64,000 bases of DNA from Symbiodinium natans. Its lineage: Eukaryota > Sar > Dinophyceae > Suessiales > Symbiodiniaceae. This document shows, in pieces, positions 29,505 to 39,787 of this stretch. Below the pieces are notes generated by a model. The model did not search any database. It was given only the letters and a program-made list of their open reading frames with translations, and was not told the origin of the DNA. The stretch's first letter is position 1, and the number at the start of each line of letters is the position of its first letter. The position numbers were made by a program, and so were the translations under genes. The DNA lies in assembly GCA_905221605.1 (NCBI GenBank), contig CAJNDS010002202.1:207501-271500 (forward strand), given 5' to 3'.

Positions 29505-31112
29505 GCCAGGTGTCCCAAGTGTCCAAGTGTCCCAAGTGTCCCAAGTGTCCCCAACAAGTGCCCCCAAGTGCCCCAAGTGTCCCAAGGTCCCAAGTGTGCC
29601 CAAGTGTCCCCAAGTGTCCCCAAGTGTCCCCAAGTGCCCCCAAGTGTCCCCAAATGTCCCCAAGTGTCCCAAGTGTCACAAGTGTCCCAAGTGTCACCAA
29701 GTGTCCCAAGTGTCCCCAAGTGTCCCAAGTTCCCCAAGTGCCCCAAGCGTCCATCCCAAGTGTTTGCAAGTGTCTTCAAGTGTCCTCAACTGTCCCAAGT
29801 GTCCCCAGTGTCCCCAGTGCCCCAAATGTCCCAAGTTTCCCAAGTGTCCCAAGGGTCCCAAGTGCCCCCAAGTGTCCCCAAGTGTCCCAAGTTCCCCAAG
29901 TGTCCCAAGGGTCCCCAAGTGTCCCCAAGTGTCCCCAAGTGTCCGCAAGTGTCCCAAGTGTCCCAAGTGTCCCGTGCCCCCAGGTATCCCCAAGTGTCCC
30001 CAAGTGTCCCAAGTGTCCAATTGTCCCAAGTGTCTCAAATGTCCCACGTGTCCCAAGTCCCAACTATCCCCAAGTTTTTCAAGTGTCCCCACGTTTCCCC
30101 AAGTGTTCCCAAGTCCCCAATTTTCCCAAGTGTCCCAAGTGTCCCCAAGTGTCGCAAGTGTCCCCAAGTGTCTCCAAGTGCCCCAAGTGTCCCAAGTGTC
30201 CCAAATTTCCCAAGTGTCCCTTGTGTCAAGTGTTTCCAAGTGTCCCCAAGTGTCCCAAGTGTCCCCAAGTGTCCCCAGTGTCCCCAAGTGTCCCAAGTTC
30301 CCCAAGTGTCCCAAGTGTCCCAAGTCCCCAAATATCCCAAGTGTCCAAGTGTCCCAAGTGTCCCCAAGTTTTTCAAGTGTCCCAAGTGTCCCCAAGTGTC
30401 CCAAGTGTCCCCAAGTGTCCCCAAGTGTCCCCAACCCAAGTGTCCCCAAGTGTCCCCAAGTGTCCCAAGTGTCCCGAGTTTCTGAAGTGTCGCAAGTGTA
30501 CCCAAGTGTTTGCAAGTGGTCCCAAGTGTCCCCAAGTGTCCCAAGTGTCCCAGGTGTCCCAAGAGTGCCAAGTGTCCCCAAAATGCCCCAAGTGTCCCAC
30601 GTGTCCCAAGTGTCCCCAAGTGTCCCAAGTGTCTCAAGTGTCCCAAGTGTCCAAGTGTCCAAGTGTTTGCAAGTGTCACCAAGTGTCCCAAGTGACCAAG
30701 TGTCCCAAGTGTCCCAAGTGTCCCCAAGTGTCCCAAGTGTCCCCAAGTTTCCCCAAGTGTCCCAAGTGTCCCAAGTGCCCCAAGTGTCCCAAGTGTCCCC
30801 AAGTGTTCCCAAGTGTCCCAGGTGTCCCAAGTGTCCCAAGTGTCCCAAGTGTCCCAAGTGTCCCCAAGTGTCCCAAAGTGCCCCAAGCGTCCCAAGTGTC
30901 CCAAATATCCCCAAGTGCCCCCAAGTGTCCCCAAGTGTCCCCAAGTGTCCCAAGTGTCCCAAGTGTCCCAAGTGTCACCAAGCGTCCCAAGTGTCCCCAA
31001 GTGTCCCAAGTTCCCCAAGTGCCCCAACTGTCCCATCCCAAGTGTTCCCAAGTGTCCCCAAGTGTCGCAAGTGTCCCAAGTGTCCCAAGTTTCCCAAGTG
31101 TCGCAAGGGCTC
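29505..31112 (+). repeat. GTCCCAAGT minisatellite, ~1.6 kb
   Basis: About 165 tandem units of 9-10 bp (GTCCCAAGT and GTCCCCAAGT), with scattered variants such as GTTTGCAAGT and GTGCCCCAAGT. The consensus contains no stop in any of the six frames, so long frames appear in several (up to 544 codons on the plus strand, a Cys/Pro/Lys/Val/Ser-rich repeat peptide; 425 codons on the minus strand, Leu/Gly/Thr/Trp-rich). Overlapping frames on both strands mean this is compositional. The 9/10 bp mix shifts frame constantly, which argues against selection on protein. Confidence 0.93.
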
Positions 31113-31300
31113 TGAACACACAAGTTGCCTAATACACTGACAAGTCAGATTGGGTTCTGGGTTCAGGGTTTAGGGTTTATAAACCCTGACCGCTACCTTC
31201 TATGAGGGTTAGGGTTTGAGCCTTTCAGGCCCAGGGACGCTTAGGAAGAAAGGCTGAACAAAAGGTACCCCACTTTTGCTTGGGCTTAGTGCGTAGGGTT
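31113..31300. other. Transition from minisatellite to telomere-like repeats
   Basis: Unique sequence with a short TTTAGGG/AAACCC junction near 31160-31188. No gene seen. Confidence 0.5.
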
Positions 31301-31339
31301 TAGGGTTCAGAGTCGGGTCTAGGTCTACACGGGGGTTTA

Positions 31340-31470
31340 CGGTCATTTGGGGACCCCTGAAACAAACCCCAAATATTAGGACTCCCATACTTCCCTTCTA
31401 ACAAGGACCCCAAAAAAGGGTGCCCCCAATGTCGGAAAACCACCATAGACCCCAAATAAGTCACTTGCTG
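31340..31470 (+). repeat. R9 dispersed repeat, copy 1
   Basis: GACCCCAAAAAAGGGTGCCC, then CCAATGTCGGAAAACC, matches 45050-45155 in altered order and spacing (GGCACCCCCAATTTCGGAAC). Both also share AGACCCCAAATA. A weaker relative lies at 63441-63500. No coding capacity established. Confidence 0.55.
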
Positions 31471-32055
31471 GTTCTCTGTAGGGAACTCTGGACGATAGTG
31501 CCCCACATACTCCCTCAAAGGGAACAGTCGAAGGTCCCGTCCGTCTTGACCTCGTAAGTTCACGTTTAGGGTTTGGGGTTTAGGGTTTAGGGTGTAGGGT
31601 TTAGGGTTTAGGGCTTAGGGTGTAGGGTTTGGGGCTCAGCGCTCTGGAGTCGGAAGGTTAAGGGCTTGGGACAGAGGCCTAGGGGTACAAAAAAGACGCT
31701 CGTGAACATTTTTTTCAAGCTTGTGCTGGTTGCTGTGTTGTTAGTACGACAGACAAGGGGCACTGCTGCACTAGATTGGGTGGAAAGGGGCTATTTAGCC
31801 GGTTCATCTCTTGAGCTTTGGGGCCAATTGGGCGGGCTTGGGGTTTAGGCTTTGAAGAGGGGTACCTTGCTTTGAGTTGATGGGGTTGTTGTGGTAGGCT
31901 GGCCACAAACACATATAAACACGCCAAGACGGATTTCTTGGGTCCTATCAAGACCTTCTGTCGCCAAGCAGAGATCGTAGCGCCACAAACCAGGTCGTCC
32001 TATAGGCTGTCAACAGTAGCACGCTTATATTGGTACTACAAACTATCAAGATTAG
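31471..32055. other. Unique island and TTTAGGG block
   Basis: 31561-31635 is TTTAGGG/GTGTAGGG type. 31471-31560 and 31640-32055 are unique. Frames on both strands (plus 31666-31848 and 31938-32153; minus 31951-31715) have no recognised domain. Confidence 0.5.
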
Positions 32056-32060
32056 ATCTT

Positions 32061-32172
32061 GTGATGTTCCCCCTTAAACTAGCTATACTAGCAGTCCTTA
32101 ATAGGGATTACAGCACCCCACCCCCCCCCCCCCCCCCCATTAGGGACTGTTAGTACAAGGGGGAACATCCTA
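32061..32172. mobile_element. FB1 foldback with C-tract loop
   Basis: Left arm GTGATGTTCCCCCTTAAACT then GCAGTCCTTAATAGGGATTA. The loop contains a ~20-bp C-run (32118-32138). Right arm ATTAGGGACTGTTAGTACAA then GGGGGAACATCC. Both arms are nearly complete. Confidence 0.88.
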
Positions 32173-32309
32173 AACCCTAAGCCCGAAACCCTGAACCCTA
32201 AACCCTAAACCCTTTTTTAACTCGGAAGCTTTTGCTGCCATTATTTTAGCATCAGCAGGCCGGCCTCCAGGCAGCAGCGTTCGCTCCGGCGACTGTCAGC
32301 ACAGGCTTA

Positions 32310-32380
32310 GAGGGTTTAGGGTTTAGGGTTTAGGGTTTAGGGTTTAGGGTTTAGGGTTTAGGGTTTAGGGTTTAGGGTAC
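32310..32380 (+). repeat. TTTAGGG array
   Basis: About ten perfect heptamers ending immediately before the next FB1 copy. 32173-32310 before it holds a short CCCTAAA run and a unique island with no gene. Confidence 0.95.
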
Positions 32381-32383
32381 TAC

Positions 32384-32498
32384 TTGGGATGTTGACCCCT
32401 TCTACTAACAGTCCTTAAACAGGGATTATAATCGGGTGGGCGGGGGGGAATGCCATCATCCACATGCCCCATGAAGGACTGCCAGCATACTGGGGCTC
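32384..32498. mobile_element. FB1 foldback, diverged copy
   Basis: TTGGGATGTTGACCCCTTCT then CTAACAGTCCTTAAACAGGG opens the element. A G-rich loop follows, and CATGAAGGACTGCCAGCATA then CTGGGG closes it imperfectly. Confidence 0.65.
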
Positions 32499-33405
32499 CA
32501 AGGCTTAGATGCTAAGTAGAAGGCCTACCAAATCCTGACTACACCCTAATCCCTTAAACCCCACGCTTTAATGACCTTCTTCCCACTCGAAACTCAGCCG
32601 ACAAACAAGCGAAACACACCCAACTCAACACGGATAGAACGACTTTGCACGTAAGTTGCCGTGGTAAAGAAGCTCATGGAGCGCGCTGAGGAAAATGTCT
32701 GTTGTGATGGAGCTCATTGTTGCGATAAGGCATACGGGACTTAACAAAAACTTGAACCAAAAACTAAACCCTAAACCCTAGGCCCTAACCTTGCAGCCCT
32801 AAACCCTAAAACAAGAGACGACGAACATTTCCTCGAAGCCAGTCCTTAAAGCGTAAAAAGCTTGTTGAGGGTTTCGGAGTTTAGGGTGCGTAGCGCTCCC
32901 CCTTCGGTGGTTCGGCTTGAGGCGAGGTACAGAGTTGGAATACAAGATGGAGAAGCCCCATGCTTCACTGGCAGTGAAGCCAGTCCTAAACCCAAAACCC
33001 AAAACCCAAAACCCAAAACCCTAAACCCAAAACCCAAAACCCTAAACAGACGCCCGCCTCCGAGCCTGTCCGGCGTAGGCTGGCCGACCTGAGCGGGACG
33101 AGAACTTGACAACCTCCTAAACCCTAAACCCTAAACCCTAAACCCTAAACCCTCATCAAACCTGGGGTTGAAGGTCTAGTCTCGGGTTGAAGGGGTTTAA
33201 GGGGTTTAGGTTTCAAGTTTAGGGTTTGGGTTGCCGGCTTAAGGTTAAGGGTTTCAGGTTTAGGGTCTAGGGCCTAGGGTTTCAGGTTTAGGGTTTCGGG
33301 TTCAGGGTTTGGGGTTTAGGGTTTGAGGTTTAGGGTTTAGGGTTGAGGGTTTACAAAAAAAAATTACCTTATCTTTGTCTTATAAACTTATTTATACACC
33401 CAGTG
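32499..33405. other. Unique island and mixed GGGTTT/CCCAAAA repeats
   Basis: 32499-32760 is unique without a recognised gene. 32985-33045 is a CCCAAAAC-type run. 33117-33155 is CCCTAAA. 33165-33350 is drifted GGGTTTAGG/GGGTTCAGG. Frames here carry GLGFRV-type telomere-derived peptides. Confidence 0.6.
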
Positions 33406-33589
33406 CTATTTGCCCCTTCCTGCACCACCCGACCTAGGAATATTGTCTCCTTGAGAGTGTCGGCATAGGATCCCTCCATACCCTCCTCGCCCCAAAATTA
33501 ACCGCCACCTACCAATTTCCTTATGATGGGAATCTTTAATATTTGGGGGTAGGAGGGGGTTTGGTATTCGGGGGGAGGGGATTGCAGTG

Positions 33590-34010
33590 GAAACCGAATG
33601 GGCGGTCGTGGCCTCGGTCAAGCCTGTTTCAAAGCACATCTTGCATTGCACGTGGCGCAGATGAGGATCCACAATGGCACGTCGCGTTCCAGTCATAAGC
33701 ACGCGTGCACTGAATCCACACTCGTGCTTGCGCTCAACGGCGACCCACCAGTTTCGGAACAGTTTAAACTGTTGGTATAGGCATAAATTCACATTGGTGC
33801 TCGGGGAACACAAGCGGCGCAAAGGTCTCGGCTTCTGGCGCCTGCGCCGGACGGATCGCAGTGAGTGCACACGCATTGCTGGGCACACCTGGGCTAGGAC
33901 CTGCATCACGACGAGCCTTTTCACGCTTGCTTTTCTCCTCGGCACCAGTGCCCCACTCAAACCTTCCTCCATTGGCACATTGCGGGATGCCAATCAAAAA
34001 AAAACTTTTG
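33590..34010 (-). pseudogene. Unrecognised coding-like remnant, two overlapping frames
   Basis: Two minus-strand frames look protein-like in succession. The first (34015-33764) contains EEKSKREKARRDAGPSPGVP and CALTAIRPAQAPEAETFAPL. The second (within 33993-33406, best from ~33780 to 33595) contains FRNWWVAVERKHECGFSARV and HLRHVQCKMCFETGLTEA, with an HxxHxxCxxC spacing that could bind metal. A change of frame or an intron would join them near 33770. The region is free of telomere-like units and ends at a purine microsatellite. I do not recognise the family. The identification as coding rests on composition alone. Confidence 0.3.
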
Positions 34011-34049
34011 TCCAATCAAAAAAATTTTCAATCCAAAAAATACTTTTTT

Positions 34050-34217
34050 CCAATCAAAATTCAGATAGGAGGGCAAGAAGGAAGGGAGGAGGAAGGGAGG
34101 GACGGAAGGCAGGAAGGAAGGAAGGAAGGAGGGAGGGCAGGAAGGAAGGAAGGAAGGCAGGAAGGGGAAGGAAGGAAGGAAGGCAGGCAGGCAGGAAGGA
34201 AGGAAGGAAGGAAGGAT
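34050..34217 (+). repeat. GGAA-type purine microsatellite
   Basis: About 165 bp of GGAAGGAAGG with GGGAGG and GGCAGG steps, all purine apart from a few C and T. It gives Arg/Gly/Lys/Glu-rich frames on the plus strand that are artefacts. Confidence 0.95.
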
Positions 34218-34475
34218 GGAAGCAATCTGAACCCTAAGCCCTAAAAAGCTCTGAACCCTAAAAAGCCCTAAACCCTAAACCCGAAAAAGCCCTAAACCCT
34301 ACAAAACCCTAAGCCCTAAAAAGCCCTAAAAAGCCCTAAAAAACCCTAAGCCCTAAAATGCTCTGAACCCTAAAAAGTCCTAAACCCTAAACCCTAAACA
34401 GCCCTAAGCCCTAAAAAACCCTGAGCCCTAAAACCTCCCAACCCCCCGAGTCGGAAACCTCCCAACCCCCCGAGT
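34218..34475 (-). repeat. CCCTAAAAAG variant array
   Basis: Units of CCCTAAAAAG, CCCTAAACC and CTCTGAACC with period 7-10, then two copies of AAACCTCCCAACCCCCCGAG at 34430-34475. Confidence 0.85.
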
Positions 34476-34800
34476 CGGAAATACTGCATTTTTCAGCCAT
34501 GACAGCTAGTTTAAGTGTTTCTTGATAGCAATTTAATTGCTTTGCGATAGTTATAGTTTAATTTTCTTGTTGATAGTTAAATAGTTTTTTTTTTGATATT
34601 TCCCCCCCCCCCCCCCCCCCCCCCCCCCCACCCCCCCGCTTTTAAGCGTATGAGTCTTGTTGAAACCTATCACGCGAGCATTGCGTCGACAAATGGGGGC
34701 GGGGAGGGGGGCTGCAACCCCCGCTTTTAAGCGTATGAATCTTTTTGAAATCCATCATGCTAGCAGTAGGGGTGCGCACCCCCAACGGTAGGGCTTTCAG
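34476..34800 (+). repeat. C-tract and two copies of a ~86-bp unit
   Basis: An AT-rich stretch (34480-34600) leads into a ~29-bp C-tract (34601-34629). CCCCCGCTTTTAAGCGTATG then TTGTTGAAACCTATCA (34634-34685) recurs at 34718-34770 with a few changes. Confidence 0.8.
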
Positions 34801-35735
34801 GTTTTAGGGCGGGATGTCTTCAGGTCTTGCTTATCGGGGGGTTAGCTCCGGATGCAGGGGGAGATACACATGATGCGAGCGGACGAGATGCTCATGAAGA
34901 AGATGAAGACGTGCGCCATCCCTTGCTCCCCAACCTTGACTCGATGGATATCCCCTGCTCCCCAACCTTGGCTCGATGGATATCCCTTGCTCCCCAAGCT
35001 TAACTCGATATACAAAATCCGGCAACAAATCGTACTTGAAGAGCCCGCGCTATCCCCCGGTAAGCAAGACTTGAGAATGTCACCACTCTTCGACCTTCGC
35101 TATCTTGTCCCTGTCATCTGTCCGCTTAGTTCCGTATGCCGCCCAATATCCTGGATGACGAAGCTCTCATCTTTGCCTGGCTACCGTGCACGTGGACGAT
35201 ATCACGCATCCGCCGATGTGCAAGACTGTGTTCGGGACTAACCTTCCTAATAATCAGAAGCGAGTATTGTGCACGCAACTCCACTGACCAGGTCATCCAT
35301 AAACCGCTCTTCCCATGCTATAGCCACGGGTTTAGGGTCTAAAGGAATTAAGGACCCGGAGGCCGTCCTCCGACGCACGCGCCGGCACAGCTGGCCTCGC
35401 CCCCCCCCCGCCGCCTCCGCCTTTTTGAGCAGTTTAGAGCATGTTCGTGAGAGAGCCGTTCGGGGGTGGATGGGCGGGGTGGGGGGCGAGGGGTGCAAGA
35501 AAAGAAGAGGCCAAGATGCCGCTGGTCGGCACTCGCAGCGCCAGCGCCAGCGGCCGCAGCGGCCGCACGGGCGCGGCCCTCTATCTGGCGGGCCACCTTC
35601 GCCGCCTCCCAGGGTCCATTAATACACATAATCATTGCAAATGCTCAAAACATGTTACATTCTTGTCATTGATTTAATATTTGTGTTTTTATACATGTGT
35701 CACATCTTGCCTGCTCAAATCAGTCTTCAGCAGGT
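34801..35735. other. Unique island with a 33-bp triplicate
   Basis: 34918-35010 has three ~33-bp units (TTGCTCCCCAACCTTGACTC then GATGGATATCC), a multiple of three inside a plus-strand frame (34852-35241). The frame has no recognisable domain. 35380-35600 is G/C-rich with alanine/arginine-rich frames on both strands. 35600-35735 is AT-rich. A CCCTAAA-free stretch of this length could hold exons, but none can be proven. Confidence 0.35.
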
Positions 35736-35744
35736 GATTTTTCT

Positions 35745-35892
35745 GGGGGTTTAGGGTTTAGGGTTAAGGGTTAAGGGTTAAGGGTTCAGGGTTAAGGGTT
35801 TAGGGTTGAGGGGGTTCGGGGTTTAGGGGCTTAGGGTTTTGGGGGGTTTAGGGTTTAGGGGTTTAGGGTTTAGGGTTTAGGGTTTAGGGTTC
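35745..35892 (+). repeat. TTTAGGG/TTAAGGG block
   Basis: Alternating GGGTTTA, GGGTTAA and GGGTTCA heptamers, then better TTTAGGG units, ending at the start of the satellite to the right. Confidence 0.92.
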
Positions 35893-36330
35893 GCCCCCCA
35901 TTTGCAAACACAATGCTGGGTTTGGTAGGGATTCATACGCTTTGAAGCAAGCTTGCCCGGCTTAAAAAACAAAAAACAAAAAAAGCGAGGGGGGAGGGGG
36001 GGGAGGAGGACGCAGCCCCCCCATTTGCAAACACTTCATATATGCTTTGAAGCAAGCTTGCCCGGCTGGGACAAAAGCCAGGGGGCTGGGGTTTTTATTT
36101 GCGAACACAATGCTCGCATCTGGTTTGGAAGGGATTCCTTTGCTTTGAAGCAAGCTTGCCCGGCTGAAGAGAAAAAAATAAAAGGAGGGGGGGGGGGTTG
36201 GGGGGTTCCCCCCCATTTGCAAACACAACGCTCGCATCGTGGGTTTGTAAGGGACTCGTGCTGTGAAAACAAGCTGGGGGGTTGGTAGGGGGCAGGGGGG
36301 GGGGGGGCGCAGCCCCCCCATTTGCAAACA
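35893..36330 (+). repeat. CCCCCATTTGCAAACAC satellite, five copies
   Basis: Units of ~80-125 bp beginning CCCCCATTTGCAAACAC (or a close variant) at about 35893, 36017, 36095, 36208 and 36315. Most also contain GCTTTGAAGCAAGCTTGCCC. The spacers are G-rich and of unequal length. Frames across it give Pro/Gly-rich artefacts on both strands. Confidence 0.88.
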
Positions 36331-36520
36331 CGATGGGTTTGGGGGGGGGGGGGCATGCGCAAGCAAGCCTGCCCCCTGCTGAAAAAAGGGGGGGTGGGGG
36401 GGGTTGGCTGAAAAGGGGTTGGCTGGGGGGTTGGCTGGGGGGGGGTTGGCTGGGGGGGGGGTAGGGGGTAGGGTTGGGGGGGGTTGGGGGGGGTTGGGTG
36501 CCCATACCTGGTTTTAGGAT
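36331..36520 (+). repeat. G-rich GGTTGGCTGGG tract
   Basis: G-runs separated by TT and GGCT steps (e.g. GGGGTTGGCTGGGGGGTTGG). The spacing of G-runs would allow G-quadruplex folding of the plus strand; this is inference. Confidence 0.8.
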
Positions 36521-36639
36521 ATCCACCCCCGCCCAACAGCCCAAAGCAACCGAAATCATTAAAGGTAATTTCATCACCCACATTTCCAATATATTCTCCC
36601 AAAAAATCTTCAAAAAAATGTTTTCTCAATAATTAGTTC

Positions 36640-37340
36640 TCCAAATACGGATTCGTCCCCACAAGAAATAACCTTGCGCCGGAAAAAATAAACTGGCGAG
36701 TTCCCAAGCCGTGTGGGAGAAAAAACGCCCATAGTTTCCTCCCCGCAAAAGCCTTGCGCCGAAACGCCCAGAGTTTCCTCCCCGCAATAGCCTTGAGCCG
36801 GAAAAAACAAACTGGCCAGTTCCCTAGCCGTGTGGGAAAAAAACGCCCACAGTTTCCTCCGCAATAGCCTTGTGCCAAAAAAAACTTGCGAGTTGCATAA
36901 TGTTGCGTAGAAGTGCCGGAAAAAATCGCCCATAGTGTCTTTCCCTCACTAGCCTTGTGGTGGAAAAATTGGCGAGTTTCCTCGCCATGTCTGAAAAACA
37001 TACCCATAGTTTCCTCCCCGCAGTAGCCTGGTGGCGGAAAAAAAACTGGCCAGTTTTCTCAACCGTATGGAAAAAAAACGCCCATAGCCCCCCTCCAGCA
37101 ATAACCTTGTGCCGGAAAACGTAAACTGGCCAGTTCCCAAGCCGTGTGGGCAGAAAACGCCCATAGTTTCCTTCCCGCAATAGCCTTGTGCCAGAAAAAA
37201 CACACCACGGTTTCCTCCCCGCAATGCCGCTGTGCCGAAACAAAACGGGCGAGTTCCCTAGCCGTGTGGGACTCACAGTTTCCTCCCCGCAATAGATTTG
37301 TGCCGAAAAAAACTGGCGAGTTCCATCGAGTTCCGTAGCC
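36640..37340 (+). repeat. ~77-bp satellite, about nine copies
   Basis: Each unit carries GCCCATAGTTTCCTCCCCGC, then AATAGCCTTGTGCCGGAAAA and ACTGGCGAGTTCCCAAGCCG with variation. The key block appears near 36727, 36767, 36843, 36929, 37001, 37078, 37158, 37212 and 37276. It directly precedes the 46-bp satellite; ACTGGCGAGTTCC at 37312 marks the join. 36521-36640 is an AT-rich unique spacer. Confidence 0.9.
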
Positions 37341-38335
37341 GTGTCCCAGTCAGCCTCGAGTTCGGCGTGGCCTATAACAAGCTTCAGCGTCCCAGTCCGC
37401 CTCGAGTCAGCCTCGAGTTCGGCGTGGCCTATAACGAGTTTCAGCGTCCCAGTCAGCCTCGAGTTCGGCGTGGCCCATGCCGAGCTCCAGCGTCCCAGTC
37501 AGCCTCGAATTCGGCGTGGCCTATAACGAGCTCCAGCGTCCCAGTCAGCCTCGAGTTCAGCGTGGCCTATAACGAGCGTCAGCGTCCCAGTCAGCCTCGA
37601 GTTCGGCGTGGCCAATAACGAGCTTCAGCGTCCCAGTCAGCCTCGAGTTCGGCGTGGCCTATAACGAGCTCCAGCGTCCCAGTCAGCCTCGAGTTCGGCG
37701 TGGCCTTTAACGAGCTTCAGCGTACCAGTGAGAGTTCGGCGTGGCCTATAACGAGCTCCAGCGTCCCAGTCAGCCTCGAGTTCGGCGTGGCCTATAACGA
37801 GCTCCAGCGTCCCAGTCAGCGACTTCGGCGCGGCCTATAACGAGCGTCAGCGTCCCAGTCAGCCTCGAGTTCGGCGTGGCCAATAACGAGCTTCAGCGTC
37901 CCAGTCAGCCTCGAGTTCGGCGTGGCCTATAACGAGCTCCAGCGTCCCAGTCAGCCTCGAGTTTGGCGTGGCCTATAACGAGCTCCAGCGTCCCAGTCAG
38001 CCTCGAGTTCGGCGTGGCCTATAACGAGCTCCAGCATCCCAGTCAGCCTCGAGTTCGGCGTGGCCTATAACGAGCTTCAGCGTCCCAGTCAGCCTCGAGT
38101 TCGGCGAGCTTCAGGTTCCCAGTCAGCCTCGAGTTCGGCGTGGCCTATAACGAGCTTCAGCGTCCCAGTCAGCCTCGAGTTCGGCGTGGCCTATAACGAG
38201 CCTCAGCGTCCCAGTCAGCATCGAGTTCGGCGTGGCCTATAACGAGCTTCAGCGTCCCAGTCAGCCTCGAGTTCGGCGTGGCCTATAACGAGCTCCAGCG
38301 TCCCAGTCCGCCTCGACTTCGGCGTGGCCTATAAC
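37341..38335 (+). repeat. 46-bp satellite, about 21 copies
   Basis: The unit opens with CCCAGTCAGCCTCGAGTTCG, continues GCGTGGCCTATAACGAGC and ends TCCAGCGT. Some units are shortened (37725-37735, 38098-38115). 46 is not a multiple of three, so the apparent peptide repeats change frame every unit. There are no unique spacers, so it is not a CRISPR array. Confidence 0.95.
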
Positions 38336-39780
38336 GAGCGACAGTAAATCCCAATGACCGAGTTGTTGGGGTTGAATCATGAACGCATGTGGCCCTTAAA
38401 AACTAGACTAGAGTGACTAGAGTGAATGGGGCCAGCGAGAAGTAAGCATCCTTTGGAACAGCTGCCGAGTTAGGTGCTCAAGCTTTTTTGCGGGTTTTGC
38501 GGTTCATGCTATAGAAGGGTCTCAGCTTTGGTGGTTCGGGAGGTGGAGCGTCTTCCTTCGTGGGGCTGAGGGGGAGCGAGCGTCTCTGAAACCCAGGTCT
38601 GGGGTGCCGAAAGCGAAGGGTGTGGATTGGCGAGGTTGTAGGTGTGTAACAGGAAACGAAGACGAACGCCTCAAAGTTTCAATAGAGGTTTGCTTCGCTG
38701 CCACGAGATCCCAATTGCACGGAATCTTGAGTAGCTCAGGCAACTGCTTGGAAGGGGCGGTTGCCAACTTGACCGGAGATGCTAAAGCTGCAAATGAGCC
38801 CTTTGGATATGAAAAGGAACTCGTTTGAAAAAGACTTCGATCTGGAACAGGCCCCCTCAAATCGCGAAATCCCACGAGGCCAGACGGCAGCCAATTTGAT
38901 CGCACAGCGCACGCAGAATCTAACGGTTGAATTCTTCCTGCAGTTGGTTTTCAACTGCTAGACCAGTACCGTGAAACGGCCCCTCTTCTATATAGACTGT
39001 ATTAATATAGTTAAAGCCAAACACCCCCAAGAACCCAAGCGATAGCTACACTAAGACCCAGGCCTAAGCCCATAAATACCCAGCATCTCACCGCATCTCA
39101 CCGCATCTCACCGCACGTAGCGCCAGGGACCTGGATCAACCACGCACTTGCCACATGCAGAGACTAGACTAGACGCCCAGAAATCAGTTCCTCAACCCTG
39201 GATGCCTGGCCTAGTGTGGTTCCAATGTAGACGATGCGGTAGCGCACGTGCGCTGCGCGCGGCACCAGCGGAGGGGCGGAAGGGGCCCTTCACGCATCAA
39301 GATACTCAACTGCACATGAGCTGATGCAGAATCCGGGAAGCAACGCCCCTACATTCCGCCACTTTCTGGGTTGACGGTCAGAGCTTGGCCCTTTATAGGG
39401 GTTTGCCTGGTCCAGGATTCAAGGTTTAGGGGTTTTTGGCTTCGACGACTCTCACGATCTCATGTGAGACGAGATTTAGCTTTTCACCGCCTGCCTGGTC
39501 CAAACTCTTCTCAACCCTCCGTTCACGCCAGCCTGAACCCTAAGGTTTATGCCCAAGCTTCCCAGACCCTATGTGAAGTCACTCGAAAGCCCGTAGCTCT
39601 AGGCCAAAAAGAGCCTGAATCACCCAATGCCTGGGATTCTGGCTTTGCGGTTCAGTTGCCGTGGTCTTGTTGCGGTGTGTTGGTTTTACGTGCTGTCTAG
39701 TTCATGCTGGCTTGTTGTCAGTTTCATGTCATATTGCATTGGGGGGCTTTTGGAGTGTCACGGGGTCGGCGCTGATGGGG
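38336..39780. other. 1.4-kb island nearly free of telomere-like repeats, possible coding remnants
   Basis: This is the longest stretch of ordinary-looking sequence. Overlapping frames on both strands cover 38522-38961 (plus: VSIEVCFAATRSQLHGILSS and LDMKRNSFEKDFDLEQAPSN; minus: a 127-codon frame). A 109-codon plus frame spans 39371-39700. I recognise no domain. ACCGCATCTC is tandemly repeated near 39088-39115. Exons of an unrecognised gene are possible; no splice pattern can be established by eye. Confidence 0.35.
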
Positions 39781-39787
39781 GGGTGTC

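Noticed and set aside
29498-31132. 544-codon plus-strand frame and long overlapping frames on both strands
   Set aside because: They lie wholly in a 9-10 bp tandem repeat whose consensus has no stop in any frame; several overlapping frames on both strands are equally open, and the unit length alternation shifts frame.
34050-34244. Arg/Gly/Lys/Glu-rich frames of 127-187 codons
   Set aside because: Their C-terminal halves are the GGAA microsatellite; no conserved domain upstream.
35953-36629. Pro-rich minus-strand frames up to 197 codons
   Set aside because: They are encoded by G-tracts and satellite units read in reverse, with overlapping frames equally open.
37341-38335. CRISPR-like array
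   Set aside because: The 46-bp units are contiguous with no unique spacers, and nothing resembling cas genes is present.
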